Positions 14,346-20,632 of a stretch of DNA of 20,632 nucleotides are shown here, piece by piece. The notes beneath the pieces are model-generated. The model saw only the letters and a program-made list of their open reading frames with translations, was not told where the DNA came from and did not search any database. The stretch's first letter is position 1; every line of letters begins with the position of its first letter. The DNA is taken from assembly GCA_964418695.1 (NCBI GenBank), contig CAYQMN010000032.1, positions 1 to 20,632 on the forward strand, given 5' to 3'. A program made the position numbers and the translations under genes. This DNA is from Prado023 sp964418695. Its GTDB lineage: Bacteria; Actinomycetota; Actinomycetes; S36-B12; CAIYMF01.

Positions 14346-15478
14346 GTTTGCCCACCGGTAGGGAGGACCGCCCGAATCCGGAAGCCCTTCGAGGTGGGGT
14401 CCACGACCAGCGATCCTTCGTGCAGCCTCACCCGTTCCCGGATGCCGACCAGGCCGTGTCCGAATTGAACTGTCGCAGCGGAACCATCACCGTCGTCGAC
14501 GACCTCGATGCCGACGGCGTCGGGCAGGTAGGTCAGGCTCACCCAGGCACGCGTGGCATTCGCGTGCCGGCGAACGTTGGTCAATGCCTCCTGCACGATC
14601 CGGTAGGCCGACAGCTCCAGTCCGGTCGACAGGTCGCGGGGGTGACCCTCGACCGTGAGCTGTACGACGGGGGGCGTCCCGCCGCTCGCGCAGAGCTCGG
14701 ACAGCTGGTCGAGCCGGGGGAGCGGATGGACGGGTGGGTGATCGGCTCCGGATCGGAGCACCCCCAGCATCCGGTGCAGCTCCTCGAGCGTGGTGCGCGC
14801 CAGCGACTCGATCGTCTCCAGCGTGGCACGTTGTTCGACCAGCTCTGGTGGCAGTCCGGCCCGGGCGCTGCTGGCCTGCAGGCCCATCACGCTGACGCCG
14901 TGTGCAACCACGTCGTGGAGCTCGCGCGCGATCGCGCTGCGCTCGTGCGCCACTGCCTCGGTCGCTGCCGATGCTGCCCGCTGATGGTGGTGGCGAACCT
15001 CGCGACCGACGTACCACGCGGCGCCGATGAGCAGCGCTGGGACCACGAAGTCGTCGGGCCGTTCGTCAGTTGTGTAGGTGAGCAAGAACCAGGCCAGGAA
15101 GCTGCCGGCGATGAGTGCGGCTCCAGCCCACGCCCGCGGTCCGGCGGACGTCTTCGCCACGGTGTAGGTCACCACCAGCCCGCCGAGGGCCAGCTCGAAC
15201 GCAGCCTGGTCAACCTGGCCGACCCAACCGATGGCGACCACGGTTCCAGAGAACGCGGCGGCCCCTGCCAGGGGCCAGCGCCCCTGAGATGCCAGGGCCC
15301 CGCCCATGATCACGACGAGCACGGTCAGCGGCACGCGGGGCCCGGGGATGCCGGTCTGGAAGAGGGGTTGCACCCAGATCTCGATCAGGGCCAGCCCGCC
15401 GAGCACCAGGCCGACCAGCACGTGGAGCCCCGCCGCTGGCCCGGCAGCCTCGACCTGGCCACCGCCTGTCGAGTGCAT
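14342..15478 (-). CDS. DesK-type sensor histidine kinase, intact (HK4)
   Basis: A 378-residue membrane kinase. About five or six hydrophobic helices occupy residues 15-170 with no large outside domain, so it probably senses within the membrane. The HisKA_3 box is canonical (HERSAIARELHDVVAHGVSV), as are the N-box QEALTNVRRHANAT, G1 VVDDGDGSA and G2 FGHGLVGIRERVRLHEG. It contrasts with HK1-HK3 in having both halves of the kinase. ATG 15478 (MHSTGGGQVEA) was chosen because it keeps a sensible gap from the divergent gene; the longer in-frame extension would run into that gene's start. It overlaps RR4 by four bases. Confidence 0.94.
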   Translation of the reverse strand: MHSTGGGQVEAAGPAAGLHVLVGLVLGGLALIEIWVQPLFQTGIPGPRVPLTVLVVIMGGALASQGRWPLAGAAAFSGTVVAIGWVGQVDQAAFELALGGLVVTYTVAKTSAGPRAWAGAALIAGSFLAWFLLTYTTDERPDDFVVPALLIGAAWYVGREVRHHHQRAASAATEAVAHERSAIARELHDVVAHGVSVMGLQASSARAGLPPELVEQRATLETIESLARTTLEELHRMLGVLRSGADHPPVHPLPRLDQLSELCASGGTPPVVQLTVEGHPRDLSTGLELSAYRIVQEALTNVRRHANATRAWVSLTYLPDAVGIEVVDDGDGSAATVQFGHGLVGIRERVRLHEGSLVVDPTSKGFRIRAVLPTGGQT

Positions 15479-15602
15479 GGCCCGACGGTACGGGATCGGC
15501 TCCTTCTGTCGACGAAAGGTCGTCCTTCCGAATGACCCAGATCGACAGATGTCATCCTGCGGCCCGACGCTGCCCGAGATCCGGGGCGGGTTGACTGCGG
15601 GC
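15479..15602. promoter_or_regulatory. Divergent promoter region HK4-RR4 / membrane protein
   Basis: A 124-base divergent gap. GACGA-AAGG-TCGTC (15511-15524) is an inverted repeat inside a longer stretch with repeated CCTTC/GAAGG motifs, and is a plausible RR4 binding site serving both directions. No confident -10/-35 pair. Confidence 0.35.
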
Positions 15603-16229
15603 ATGACAGAGACGACGAATCACCCAGTTCCTCACACCGTTCCCGCTGCCCCTTCACGGTCCTACCGCATGCTCTCCGGGCTTGCCGTCGCGACTGGGGC
15701 CCTCTGGACCCTCGGCGTCACGCTCGTTGCCACCCAGGCCGGCAGCGACCCGGTCGGTGCCGGGTACGACGCCGCCAATCGCGTCCTCACCCTGTCCTTG
15801 GTGCTCCTCGTCGGCTTCGCGGTTCTGCTGCGAACCTCACCACCCGGCGGGAGCGGCAAGGGTTCGATGGCGCTGGTGGTGGGCTCGGTCCTGCTGCTCG
15901 CCGGGAACGTGCTGGAGTTCTGGATGGTGCTGCTCAGCGATCTGCACACGGAGAAGACCGCCCTGCTCCTCGGGGAGCCGGAAGCGTTCTGGGGCAGTGC
16001 CGCCGGGTGGATGCTGTTCGCGCTGGGCATGCTGGTCACGATCGCCGCCGCCGCGATGCTGGGACGTGCCGTCGGTGGCATGCGTGGCGGGCTGCTGTTC
16101 GTCCTCGCCGTCGTGGGCCTCTCCGCCACCGGGCTGTGGGCGGTCTCGCCCCTGCTCGCTGGCGCCGCTGGGCTCGCGCTCGCAGGGTGGCTGATCGGGC
16201 TCGTCCGAGCGAGCAATCGACCCGCCTGA
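15603..16229 (+). CDS. Six-helix membrane protein divergent from the HK4-RR4 operon
   Basis: A 208-residue integral membrane protein. Hydrophobic helices lie at about 23-43, 59-77, 88-112, 132-152, 160-180 and 184-203. Short loops join them, with one larger outside or inside loop at about 112-131 (SDLHTEKTALLLGEPEAFWG). No catalytic motif or named family is recognised. ATG 15603 (MTETTNHPVPHTVP) gives a polar N-terminus before the first helix. Sharing a 124-base divergent promoter region with a DesK/DesR-like pair suggests it is a target of, or an accessory to, that system, for instance in a membrane-stress response (inference). Confidence 0.85.
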   Translation: MTETTNHPVPHTVPAAPSRSYRMLSGLAVATGALWTLGVTLVATQAGSDPVGAGYDAANRVLTLSLVLLVGFAVLLRTSPPGGSGKGSMALVVGSVLLLAGNVLEFWMVLLSDLHTEKTALLLGEPEAFWGSAAGWMLFALGMLVTIAAAAMLGRAVGGMRGGLLFVLAVVGLSATGLWAVSPLLAGAAGLALAGWLIGLVRASNRPA

Positions 16230-16416
16230 TCGGGCCCTCAGACCCTTCAGTTCAGCGGGCCATCACGTACCCACGCCGGGTCGTGCCACGGAGTTGCGTC
16301 CGGCAAGGTGGTGTCCGGGTAGCCCGGTGGTCGTGTCGCTCACAGGTCGGGGAGGTCGCCGCTGCGATCGGCCCAGCGTGGTCGACAGGGGCTCTCGTCG
16401 GTGCTACACACAGCAG

Positions 16417-17148
16417 ATGGATCGGGCCTCTGAGGAACCTGATCGGCCGGTGGCCGGTACGTCCTCGCCCTACAGGGATGCCGGTACGGACTTCCTGCGC
16501 AACGAGGTGTCCGCCACGAGCCAGGGGGAGATCGATGTCGCCTCGGCGGAGCTCTTGCCGGGGCGGCTGGAGGCCCTCGCAGATGCGCCGATCCCGTGCA
16601 CCGGGGACCGGGCGCACCTGCAGGCGATTCACCGGCTCCTGTTCGACGGGGTCTTCGATTGGGCAGGTCAGTTCCGGACGACCGACATCGACAAGCAGGG
16701 CACGGACTTCCTCCCCGCGGGGGAGGTCGACGCAGCGATCGACAAGCTGTTCGCGGAGCTGTCCGCTGAGGACTTGCTTCGCCACGTGCCCCGCGAGGAG
16801 TTCCTCGGTCGTTTGGCGTTGTACTACGCGCGCTTGAACCAGATCCATCCGTTTCGGGAGGGCAATGGGCGGACCCAGCGCCTGTTCTGGGGACAGGTCG
16901 CCCTGCACGCCGGTTGGTACGTTGACTTCGTGCGGATGTCCAACGCCGCCAACGACGAGGCCAGCCTCGCTGCCAGTCAACGTGGCGACCTTCAGCCCCT
17001 CGTCTCCCTCCTGGAGGAGATCACCCGCCCTGCCCCCAACGTCGAGCAGGGTGAGGCGGACCTCCTCACCTCGGTCCAGCGGCAGGGGAGCGGGAAGCGC
17101 TTCAGTCGCTGGCTGCGAAGCCACGCCAACCCCACGCGACTCACCTAG
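16417..17148 (+). CDS. Fic/DOC-family AMP-transferase-like protein
   Basis: A 243-residue Fic-domain protein. The active-site loop is complete: HPFREGNGRTQR with catalytic H144, Mg-binding E148 and the phosphate-binding Arg residues. The preceding flap and helix read HLQAIHRLLFDGVFDWAGQF, RTTDIDKQGTDFLP. The N-terminal part SPYRDAGTDFLRNEVSATSQ is usual for stand-alone bacterial Fic toxins that transfer AMP from ATP to a Tyr/Thr of a target. I see no clear inhibitory S/T-x-x-x-E-G/N motif in the protein and no small antitoxin gene within the 187 bases upstream. ATG 16417 has no good ribosome site (AGGGG lies about 27 bases up), so translation may be weak or leaderless. The C-terminal 35 residues are basic (GSGKRFSRWLRSHANPTRL). 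Confidence 0.92.
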   Translation: MDRASEEPDRPVAGTSSPYRDAGTDFLRNEVSATSQGEIDVASAELLPGRLEALADAPIPCTGDRAHLQAIHRLLFDGVFDWAGQFRTTDIDKQGTDFLPAGEVDAAIDKLFAELSAEDLLRHVPREEFLGRLALYYARLNQIHPFREGNGRTQRLFWGQVALHAGWYVDFVRMSNAANDEASLAASQRGDLQPLVSLLEEITRPAPNVEQGEADLLTSVQRQGSGKRFSRWLRSHANPTRLT

Positions 17149-17673
17149 CGTCCCTGGCCTACCGCGGACCAGGAGCGCCGGTCCCACCCGCCGAGCGACT
17201 GTGAGCGGGCGGCGGCTGTGAGATTGCGCCACCGCAGAACTCGCCCGCGTGGTGACCGCCTGATCTGGGGCATCGACCCCGGACACGCAGGGATCCGCGC
17301 CGAGCTGGGAGCCGTTGGTGATCCCCTGGAACGGGGCAGCACAGGCCCCTGATCCGTCCCACGACCGCGACCACGACGCGGTGACCTGCCAGCCATGCAC
17401 CATGGGTTCCTGAGCCTGGACCGTCAGGACGGGCGGTTCCTGCCACCCTGCGGCTCAATCGCCTGACGGCGGTCTTCGTGGGGGCGGTGGAGGCAGGAAC
17501 TGCACCCTTCCCGCGATGGCCGCCCGGTCGTGGGGGCGTCCGGCGACTGTCGGGATCGTGCTTCCCGGCGTACCGTGGCAACGCGAGGGCTCCCCACGCA
17601 GACGTACGTCCGCGGCGCCCCCGGCACCCGCACGGCAAGCGGTCACGAGTTGACCGAGAGGACAAGCGAGATC
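17149..17673. other. Gap after the Fic gene, mostly non-coding
   Basis: A 525-base stretch with no intact gene. It contains a minus-strand protein remnant (17221-17454) and the leader of the LapA-domain gene. No terminator for the Fic gene is obvious. Confidence 0.4.
17221..17454 (-). pseudogene. Remnant of a secreted-protein C-terminal beta domain
   Basis: The minus strand is open after a TGA at 17455-17457 and reads VLTVQAQEPMVHGWQVTASW, SRSWDGSGACAAPFQGI, then DAPDQAVTTRASS. The Trp-x-Val-Thr-x-x-Trp spacing with a later Gln-Ala-Val-Thr resembles the C-terminal beta-sandwich of large actinomycete surface proteins, such as those with PKD-like tails. There is no start signal and no upstream domain. 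It would be a decayed gene end. This is a resemblance from memory only. Confidence 0.25.
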
Positions 17674-18159
17674 ATGGACCCCTCGAACGGCACATCTCGC
17701 GAGTACATGATCGACCCCGACCAGGACGACGGGATTCGCCCGGTGAGCGCCGAGGCCGACGCGGGAGCACCCGACACGACTGACACGGGACCGAACACGG
17801 CAGCGCCGGTGACGGGTCAGGGTGTCGTCGAGCCGCCATCCGCTCCCGCGTCAGGGTCAGTGGACGGTGCCCCGAGCACTGCGTCCCGCTCAGATCGGGC
17901 CCCGCGCCTGACCCGGGCCAGCGCGACGTGGGCGGCCCTCGTCGCGGCGCTCCTGCTGGCGGTCGTGCTCATCGTGTTCGTGCTGCAGAACTCGACCCCG
18001 GTCGTCATCCATTTCCTCGGCTGGTCGGGCTCGCTCGCCGTCGGGATGGCGATGTTCGTCGCCGCCGTCACCGGAGGATTGCTGGTCGCCACTGTCGGGG
18101 TCGCCAGGATGACCCAGCTGCGCGTGCGAGAGCGTCGCAGCAGGGCACTGCAGCACTGA
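17674..18159 (+). CDS. LapA-domain (DUF1049) membrane protein
   Basis: A 161-residue protein. Residues 1-83 are an acidic, Pro/Ser/Thr/Ala-rich disordered cytoplasmic arm (MIDPDQDDGIRPVSAEADAG). Two transmembrane helices follow, at about 88-108 (WAALVAALLLAVVLIVFVLQ) and 120-142, separated by the family's signature loop QNSTPVVIHFLGWSGSLAVG, ending with a short basic tail (RMTQLRVRERRSRALQH). LapA-domain proteins are small inner-membrane proteins linked to envelope/LPS assembly in proteobacteria; their role in Gram-positive actinomycetes is unclear. ATG 17674 is preceded by AGCGAG; ATG 17707 is a possible internal start. It is immediately upstream of the IS5 element. Confidence 0.9.
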   Translation: MDPSNGTSREYMIDPDQDDGIRPVSAEADAGAPDTTDTGPNTAAPVTGQGVVEPPSAPASGSVDGAPSTASRSDRAPRLTRASATWAALVAALLLAVVLIVFVLQNSTPVVIHFLGWSGSLAVGMAMFVAAVTGGLLVATVGVARMTQLRVRERRSRALQH

Positions 18160-18204
18160 CGCTGCCACGGACCCCGACGACGTCGGGGGCCAGGGGTTCG
18201 GCTA

Positions 18205-18213
18205 GGGCGTGTC
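18205..18213 (+). repeat. IS5 left terminal inverted repeat
   Basis: GGGCGTGTC, perfectly inverted at 19186-19194; matching is patchy further in. Preceded by the TA target duplication. Confidence 0.8.
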
Positions 18214-18251
18214 TGCCTATTCCTGTGGTGGTGGTCCGGGATTGTTGGGTC

Positions 18252-18629
18252 ATGTCGCGTTCTGCCGTGTTGTCCGATGCTGCGTGGGCTCGGATCGAGC
18301 CGTTGATGCCGTCTTCCCAGGGGCGGCGGGGTCGTCCGTGGCGGGATCACCGGCAGGTGCTGGAGGGCATCCTCTACCGGTTCCGGACCGGGGTCCCGTG
18401 GCGTGATGTGCCCGCCGAGTACGGGCCGTGGAACACCGTGTGGGAGCGCCACCACTTGTTCAGCAGCAACGGAACGTACGACAGGATCCATGCCCGGCTG
18501 GTCGCCGAGGCTGACGCGGTGGGCGACCTGGACTGGATGCTCAGCGTGGACTCCACGATCAACCGGGCACACCAGCACGCCACCAACCGCAGTCGGGTCG
18601 AGCGGCCGCCGGGTCTCACGGGGGGCTGA
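18252..18629 (+). CDS. IS5-family transposase, first frame (OrfA)
   Basis: 125 residues from ATG 18252 (MSRSAVLSDAAWARIEPLMP). It contains the N-terminal DUF4096-type domain (HRQVLEGILYRFRTGVPWRD, YGPWNTVWERHHLF) and the first catalytic Asp, D100 in WMLSVDSTINRAHQHA. The frame stops at TGA 18627-18629, immediately after a run of six G (18620-18625). Continuation into the second frame needs a +1 (or -2) shift at that run, giving a fused transposase. Confidence 0.9.
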   Translation: MSRSAVLSDAAWARIEPLMPSSQGRRGRPWRDHRQVLEGILYRFRTGVPWRDVPAEYGPWNTVWERHHLFSSNGTYDRIHARLVAEADAVGDLDWMLSVDSTINRAHQHATNRSRVERPPGLTGG

Positions 18630-19197
18630 GTCGAACTACAAGTTATCGGCCGGCGACTCGGCCAGCGAGCCGCTCGACCATGCGATCGGGCGTTCCCGCG
18701 GGGGCCTGTCCACCAAGGTCCACCAGCTCGTCGACGGCCGCAAGCGCCCGCTGGTCATCGCGTTGACCGCCGGCCAGGCAGGCGATTCCCCGATGCTCAA
18801 GCATCTGCTGTGCGACCTTGCGGTGCCCCGTCTTACAGCCACCGGGCAGCCCGCGCCGGGCCGTCCCCGGACCACCCCCCGAGCGCTGTTGGGCGACAAG
18901 GCCTACTCCTCGCGGGCGACCCGCCGGATGCTGTCTGCCAGGGGCGTCAAGGCGGTCATCCCACAGCGCGCCGACGAGGTCCGACACCGCCTCGCCCGTG
19001 GCTCGGCCGGTGGCAGACCACCGAACTTCGACCCCGCCACCTATAAGCAGCGCAACACCGTGGAGCGGTCGTTCAACGACCTCAAACAGTGGCGCGGCCT
19101 GGCCACCCGCTACGACAAGCTGGCCACCAACTACCGAGGAGGCGTCGTCCTACGCGCCATCGTCCTCTGGCTCAACGAAATACCGGACACGCCCTAG
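18622..19197 (+). CDS. IS5-family transposase, second frame (OrfB)
   Basis: The C-terminal part of the DDE transposase, entered by frameshift at the G6 run rather than from its own start. It carries GGLSTKVHQLVDGRKRPLVI, the second catalytic Asp in LLGDKAYSSRATRRML, and the Glu motif YKQRNTVERSFNDLKQWRGL followed by the terminal helix VLRAIVLWLN. All three catalytic residues of the combined protein are present. The stop TAG at 19195-19197 is not inside the element: its TA comes from the target duplication and its G from flanking DNA. Confidence 0.88.
   Translation, partial: GAESNYKLSAGDSASEPLDHAIGRSRGGLSTKVHQLVDGRKRPLVIALTAGQAGDSPMLKHLLCDLAVPRLTATGQPAPGRPRTTPRALLGDKAYSSRATRRMLSARGVKAVIPQRADEVRHRLARGSAGGRPPNFDPATYKQRNTVERSFNDLKQWRGLATRYDKLATNYRGGVVLRAIVLWLNEIPDTP
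19186..19194 (-). repeat. IS5 right terminal inverted repeat
   Basis: GACACGCCC, the inverse of the left end, followed by the TA target duplication and lying inside the last codons of OrfB. Confidence 0.8.
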
Positions 19198-19354
19198 GCG
19201 AAGATCGCCGGCCGCCCAGCCAGGCCGGCCTGTGCTGCTGCTTGCTTCCGGCGCTTTGCTTGAGTCGGGCGCGTACCTGTCGACGACGCCGGAGCGCTCA
19301 CAGGAGCCGCGAACGCACGTGTCGGGGGGCATGCGTGCGACGGGAGGCTCTGCC

Positions 19355-19717
19355 ATGCTGACCAGCATGAGCTTGGACCCGGTCGCCACCAATCCGGAGC
19401 ATTACAGGGTGGTCTTCGAGAACGACCGCGTCCGAGTCCTGGAGTACGTGGATGAGCCCGGGCAGCACACGAAGCCGCATCGCCACCCCGACAGCGTGAT
19501 GTACACCCTCACCTCCTTTCGAAGGCGTCTGGTCTCGGGCGGACAGGAACGTGACGTAGAACTGACGGCCGGCTCCGTCGGGTGGCTACCGGCCCAGGAG
19601 CATTCTGGAGAGAACACCGGCGACACGCCCACCCACGTGGTGTTCGTGGAGCTGAAGGAACCCGGCAGCACGGGTGCGGCTGAGGCGGCCAGCGGCTTGG
19701 GCCCACAGTCTGAGTAG
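19355..19717 (+). CDS. Small cupin-domain protein
   Basis: A 120-residue single-domain cupin. GGGAGG sits 7 bases before ATG 19355. The cupin motif 1 histidines are clear: PGQHTKPHRHPDSVMYTL (H38, H42, H44), followed by the turn LTAGSVGWLPAQEHSGENTG (H83) and THVVFVELKE (H94). These would bind a metal ion in a small beta barrel. The first part (NPEHYRVVFENDRVRVLEYV) is the usual lead-in of stand-alone cupins of the type YRVVFENERVRVLE. Substrate and reaction are not predictable. The IS5 insertion ends 158 bases upstream, so the natural promoter of this gene may have been separated or replaced by IS sequence. Confidence 0.9.
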   Translation: MLTSMSLDPVATNPEHYRVVFENDRVRVLEYVDEPGQHTKPHRHPDSVMYTLTSFRRRLVSGGQERDVELTAGSVGWLPAQEHSGENTGDTPTHVVFVELKEPGSTGAAEAASGLGPQSE

Positions 19718-19810
19718 GCGGCGATGGCAGGCCCGCACGCTCCGCGCTCGGCCGGGGTTCGGATGCGCGAGTCGGCTTCGTGGGAAGCCGCATCAGGGCC
19801 CGCCCACAAT

Positions 19811-19960
19811 CTGGGGGCGGCGGATCATGCAGCGGCTGTCGACGACGATGACCTTCTCTTGCCTCGTCGGCGCATGATCCGCCGGTAGCGGGCACCGAGG
19901 AAGGTGTCGGTCCGACCGGGCGGCGAGGGCGGCTTCGCCGAGGACTCGGTGGAGGTGCCG
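19811..19960 (-). pseudogene. IS110-family transposase C-terminal scrap
   Basis: On the minus strand, switching frames twice (near 19915 and 19858), one reads RHLHRVLGEAALAA, then RTDTFLGARYRRIMRRRGK, then EKVIVVDSRCMI. This is the end of an IS110-type transposase, whose usual pattern is LxxAL-GEAAxAA followed by T-Y-L-G-A-x-Y-R-R-x-x-x-R-R-G and a K-A-x-V-A-V strand. The rest of the transposase is absent and the frames are broken, so it is a dead relic. Confidence 0.65.
19818..19884. repeat. 13-bp inverted repeat within the IS110 scrap
   Basis: CGGCGGATCATGC (19818-19830) and GCATGATCCGCCG (19872-19884) are perfect inverses with a 41-base spacer. Such length without mismatch is unlikely by chance locally and would fold as a stem-loop. 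Confidence 0.7.
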
Positions 19961-20024
19961 CGGCGGCGGCGCGGACACCGGGTCGGCAGGTCGGGGGCAT
20001 GCCCGAGCATGCACACCGGGTGGC

Positions 20025-20386
20025 AAGGGCGTCGAACCCGCCGAGCTGCTGGACGCGATCCGCATCGTGGCCGGCGGCGACGCGCTGCGCTCCCCGCGCG
20101 CCACCCGTAGCCTGCTCGCCCACCTCGCCTGGACGGCAACGCTGTGCGCCTCTCGGCCGCCGAACCCGACGAGTTCAAGCTCCTCACCAGTCGCGAACGA
20201 GAGCTGATGACCCTCGTCGCCACGGGTCTGAGCAACGACGAGATCGCCGAACACCTCTTGCTCTCACGCTCACGATCAAGACCCACGTCAACCGGGTCAT
20301 GATGAAGCTCGGCGCTCGCGACCGCCGCCGAGCTCGTCGTAGTCGCCTACGAAGGCGGATTGGTCCCGGTCGGCCGCCAGCCCTGA
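20025..20386 (+). pseudogene. LuxR-type response regulator remnant with several frameshifts
   Basis: The C-terminal half of a NarL-type regulator in three or more frames: GVEPAELLDAIRIVAGGDAL, RSPRATRSLLAHLA (receiver end and linker); then LDGNAVRLSAAEPDEF, LLTSRERELMTLVATGLSND, EIAEHLLLS (helix-turn-helix start); then LTIKTHVNRVMMKLGARDR (recognition helix); then AELVVVAYEGGLVPVGRQP and a TGA at 20384-20386. The 5' half with the phospho-acceptor Asp is missing; the fragment begins just beyond the IS110 scrap. It resembles RR4's C-terminus (AYESGLVVAGR) but is not a copy. It is non-functional as read. Confidence 0.8.
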
Positions 20387-20632
20387 GCCGACCCCGCAGA
20401 CGCCGGGCAGGGCAGCCGTTGCGCAGTCGGGCGGATGCCGTCCGCGGTGACCGTGGGCCATCCGACCATGAGCACCATGTGGGGGGACGAAGCCCCCAGG
20501 GAACATGGGGTGTGGGCGCACACGCCATCGGGACGGGTCCCGACCGGAAGACGTTGGGCCAAGAGGTGCGCCCACACCGCCCAGTAGGACGCGGCTTCAC
20601 GCGGTAACGCCCTATGGGTGGCGGGGCCGTGC
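20387..20632. other. Right-edge stretch without a supportable gene
   Basis: No frame resembles a known protein. A hairpin GGGGG-ACGAAG-CCCCC lies at about 20482-20497 and a long-spaced inverted repeat follows. A 39-codon open frame from ATG 20468 to TAG 20585-20587 has no ribosome site or family and was not called. Confidence 0.4.
20509..20578. repeat. 13-bp inverted repeat with 44-base spacer
   Basis: GGTGTGGGCGCAC (20509-20521) and GTGCGCCCACACC (20566-20578) are perfect inverses. It could be a stem-loop, an operator pair, or ends of a small non-autonomous element. No transposase is associated. Confidence 0.75.

Larger units (their letters stand above)
18205..19194 (+). mobile_element. IS5-family insertion sequence (two-frame transposase), apparently complete
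   Basis: A roughly 990-bp element bounded by inverted ends GGGCGTGTC (18205-18213) and GACACGCCC (19186-19194), each flanked by TA (18203-18204 and 19195-19196). The outermost context is CTAG on both sides. It encodes a DDE transposase in two overlapping frames on the plus strand. The TA duplication and the two-frame layout fit the IS427-type branch of IS5. The element sits between the LapA-domain and cupin genes without disrupting a visible gene. The intact catalytic residues suggest recent arrival. Confidence 0.88.

Noticed and set aside
16230..16416. Small antitoxin gene upstream of the Fic gene
   Set aside because: No frame with a start, ribosome site and VbhA-like helix could be found.
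20468..20587. 39-codon open frame near the right edge
   Set aside because: No ribosome site, no family, and it overlaps the inverted repeat.

Overview
This is a roughly 70% GC window in which nearly all coding is high-GC with GTG/ATG starts. It contains NarL/DesK-type two-component genes, a TetR/LUD pair, a LapA-domain protein and a solo Fic protein. This points to an actinomycete (Actinomycetota); I cannot place it to genus. No rRNA, tRNA or CRISPR array is visible.

Positions 329-10078 hold the most unusual content: an island of five signalling proteins and two TRAP-type (DctP) solute-binding proteins, with no DctQ/DctM permease. In order they are: a NarL-type regulator (RR1) and its kinase HK1 on the minus strand; a divergent lipoprotein binding protein (SBP1); a convergent kinase (HK2, minus); a small membrane protein (minus); and a plus-strand operon of a single-domain receiver (RR2, frameshifted as read), kinase HK3 and a second binding protein (SBP2), joined by ATGA overlaps. 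The three kinases are degenerate in complementary ways. HK1 keeps the phospho-acceptor box (RDLHDGAQQR) but has lost the N-box Asn and the DxGxG ATP-binding motif. HK2 and HK3 keep good N, G1 and G2 boxes but have Arg and Ala where the acceptor His should be. SBP1 and SBP2 are paralogues, as are HK2 and HK3, so the locus looks like a duplicated 'binding protein + ATPase half-kinase' module around one shared acceptor half-kinase and its DNA-binding regulator. I infer a split, heteromeric solute-sensing phosphorelay. This is the candidate new system of the window.

Positions 10341-17148 are more ordinary. They hold a secreted three-domain protein closed by a strong terminator, a divergent LUD-domain/TetR pair with palindromes between them, an intact DesK/DesR-like two-component pair divergent from a six-helix membrane protein, and a Fic-domain protein with no visible antitoxin.

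Positions 17149-20632 are a mobile and decaying zone. They hold a secreted-protein C-terminal remnant, a LapA-domain protein, a complete IS5-family element (about 990 bp, two frames, stop codon supplied by the target site), a cupin gene, an IS110 transposase scrap, a LuxR-type regulator pseudogene with several frameshifts, and long-spaced inverted repeats near the right edge.
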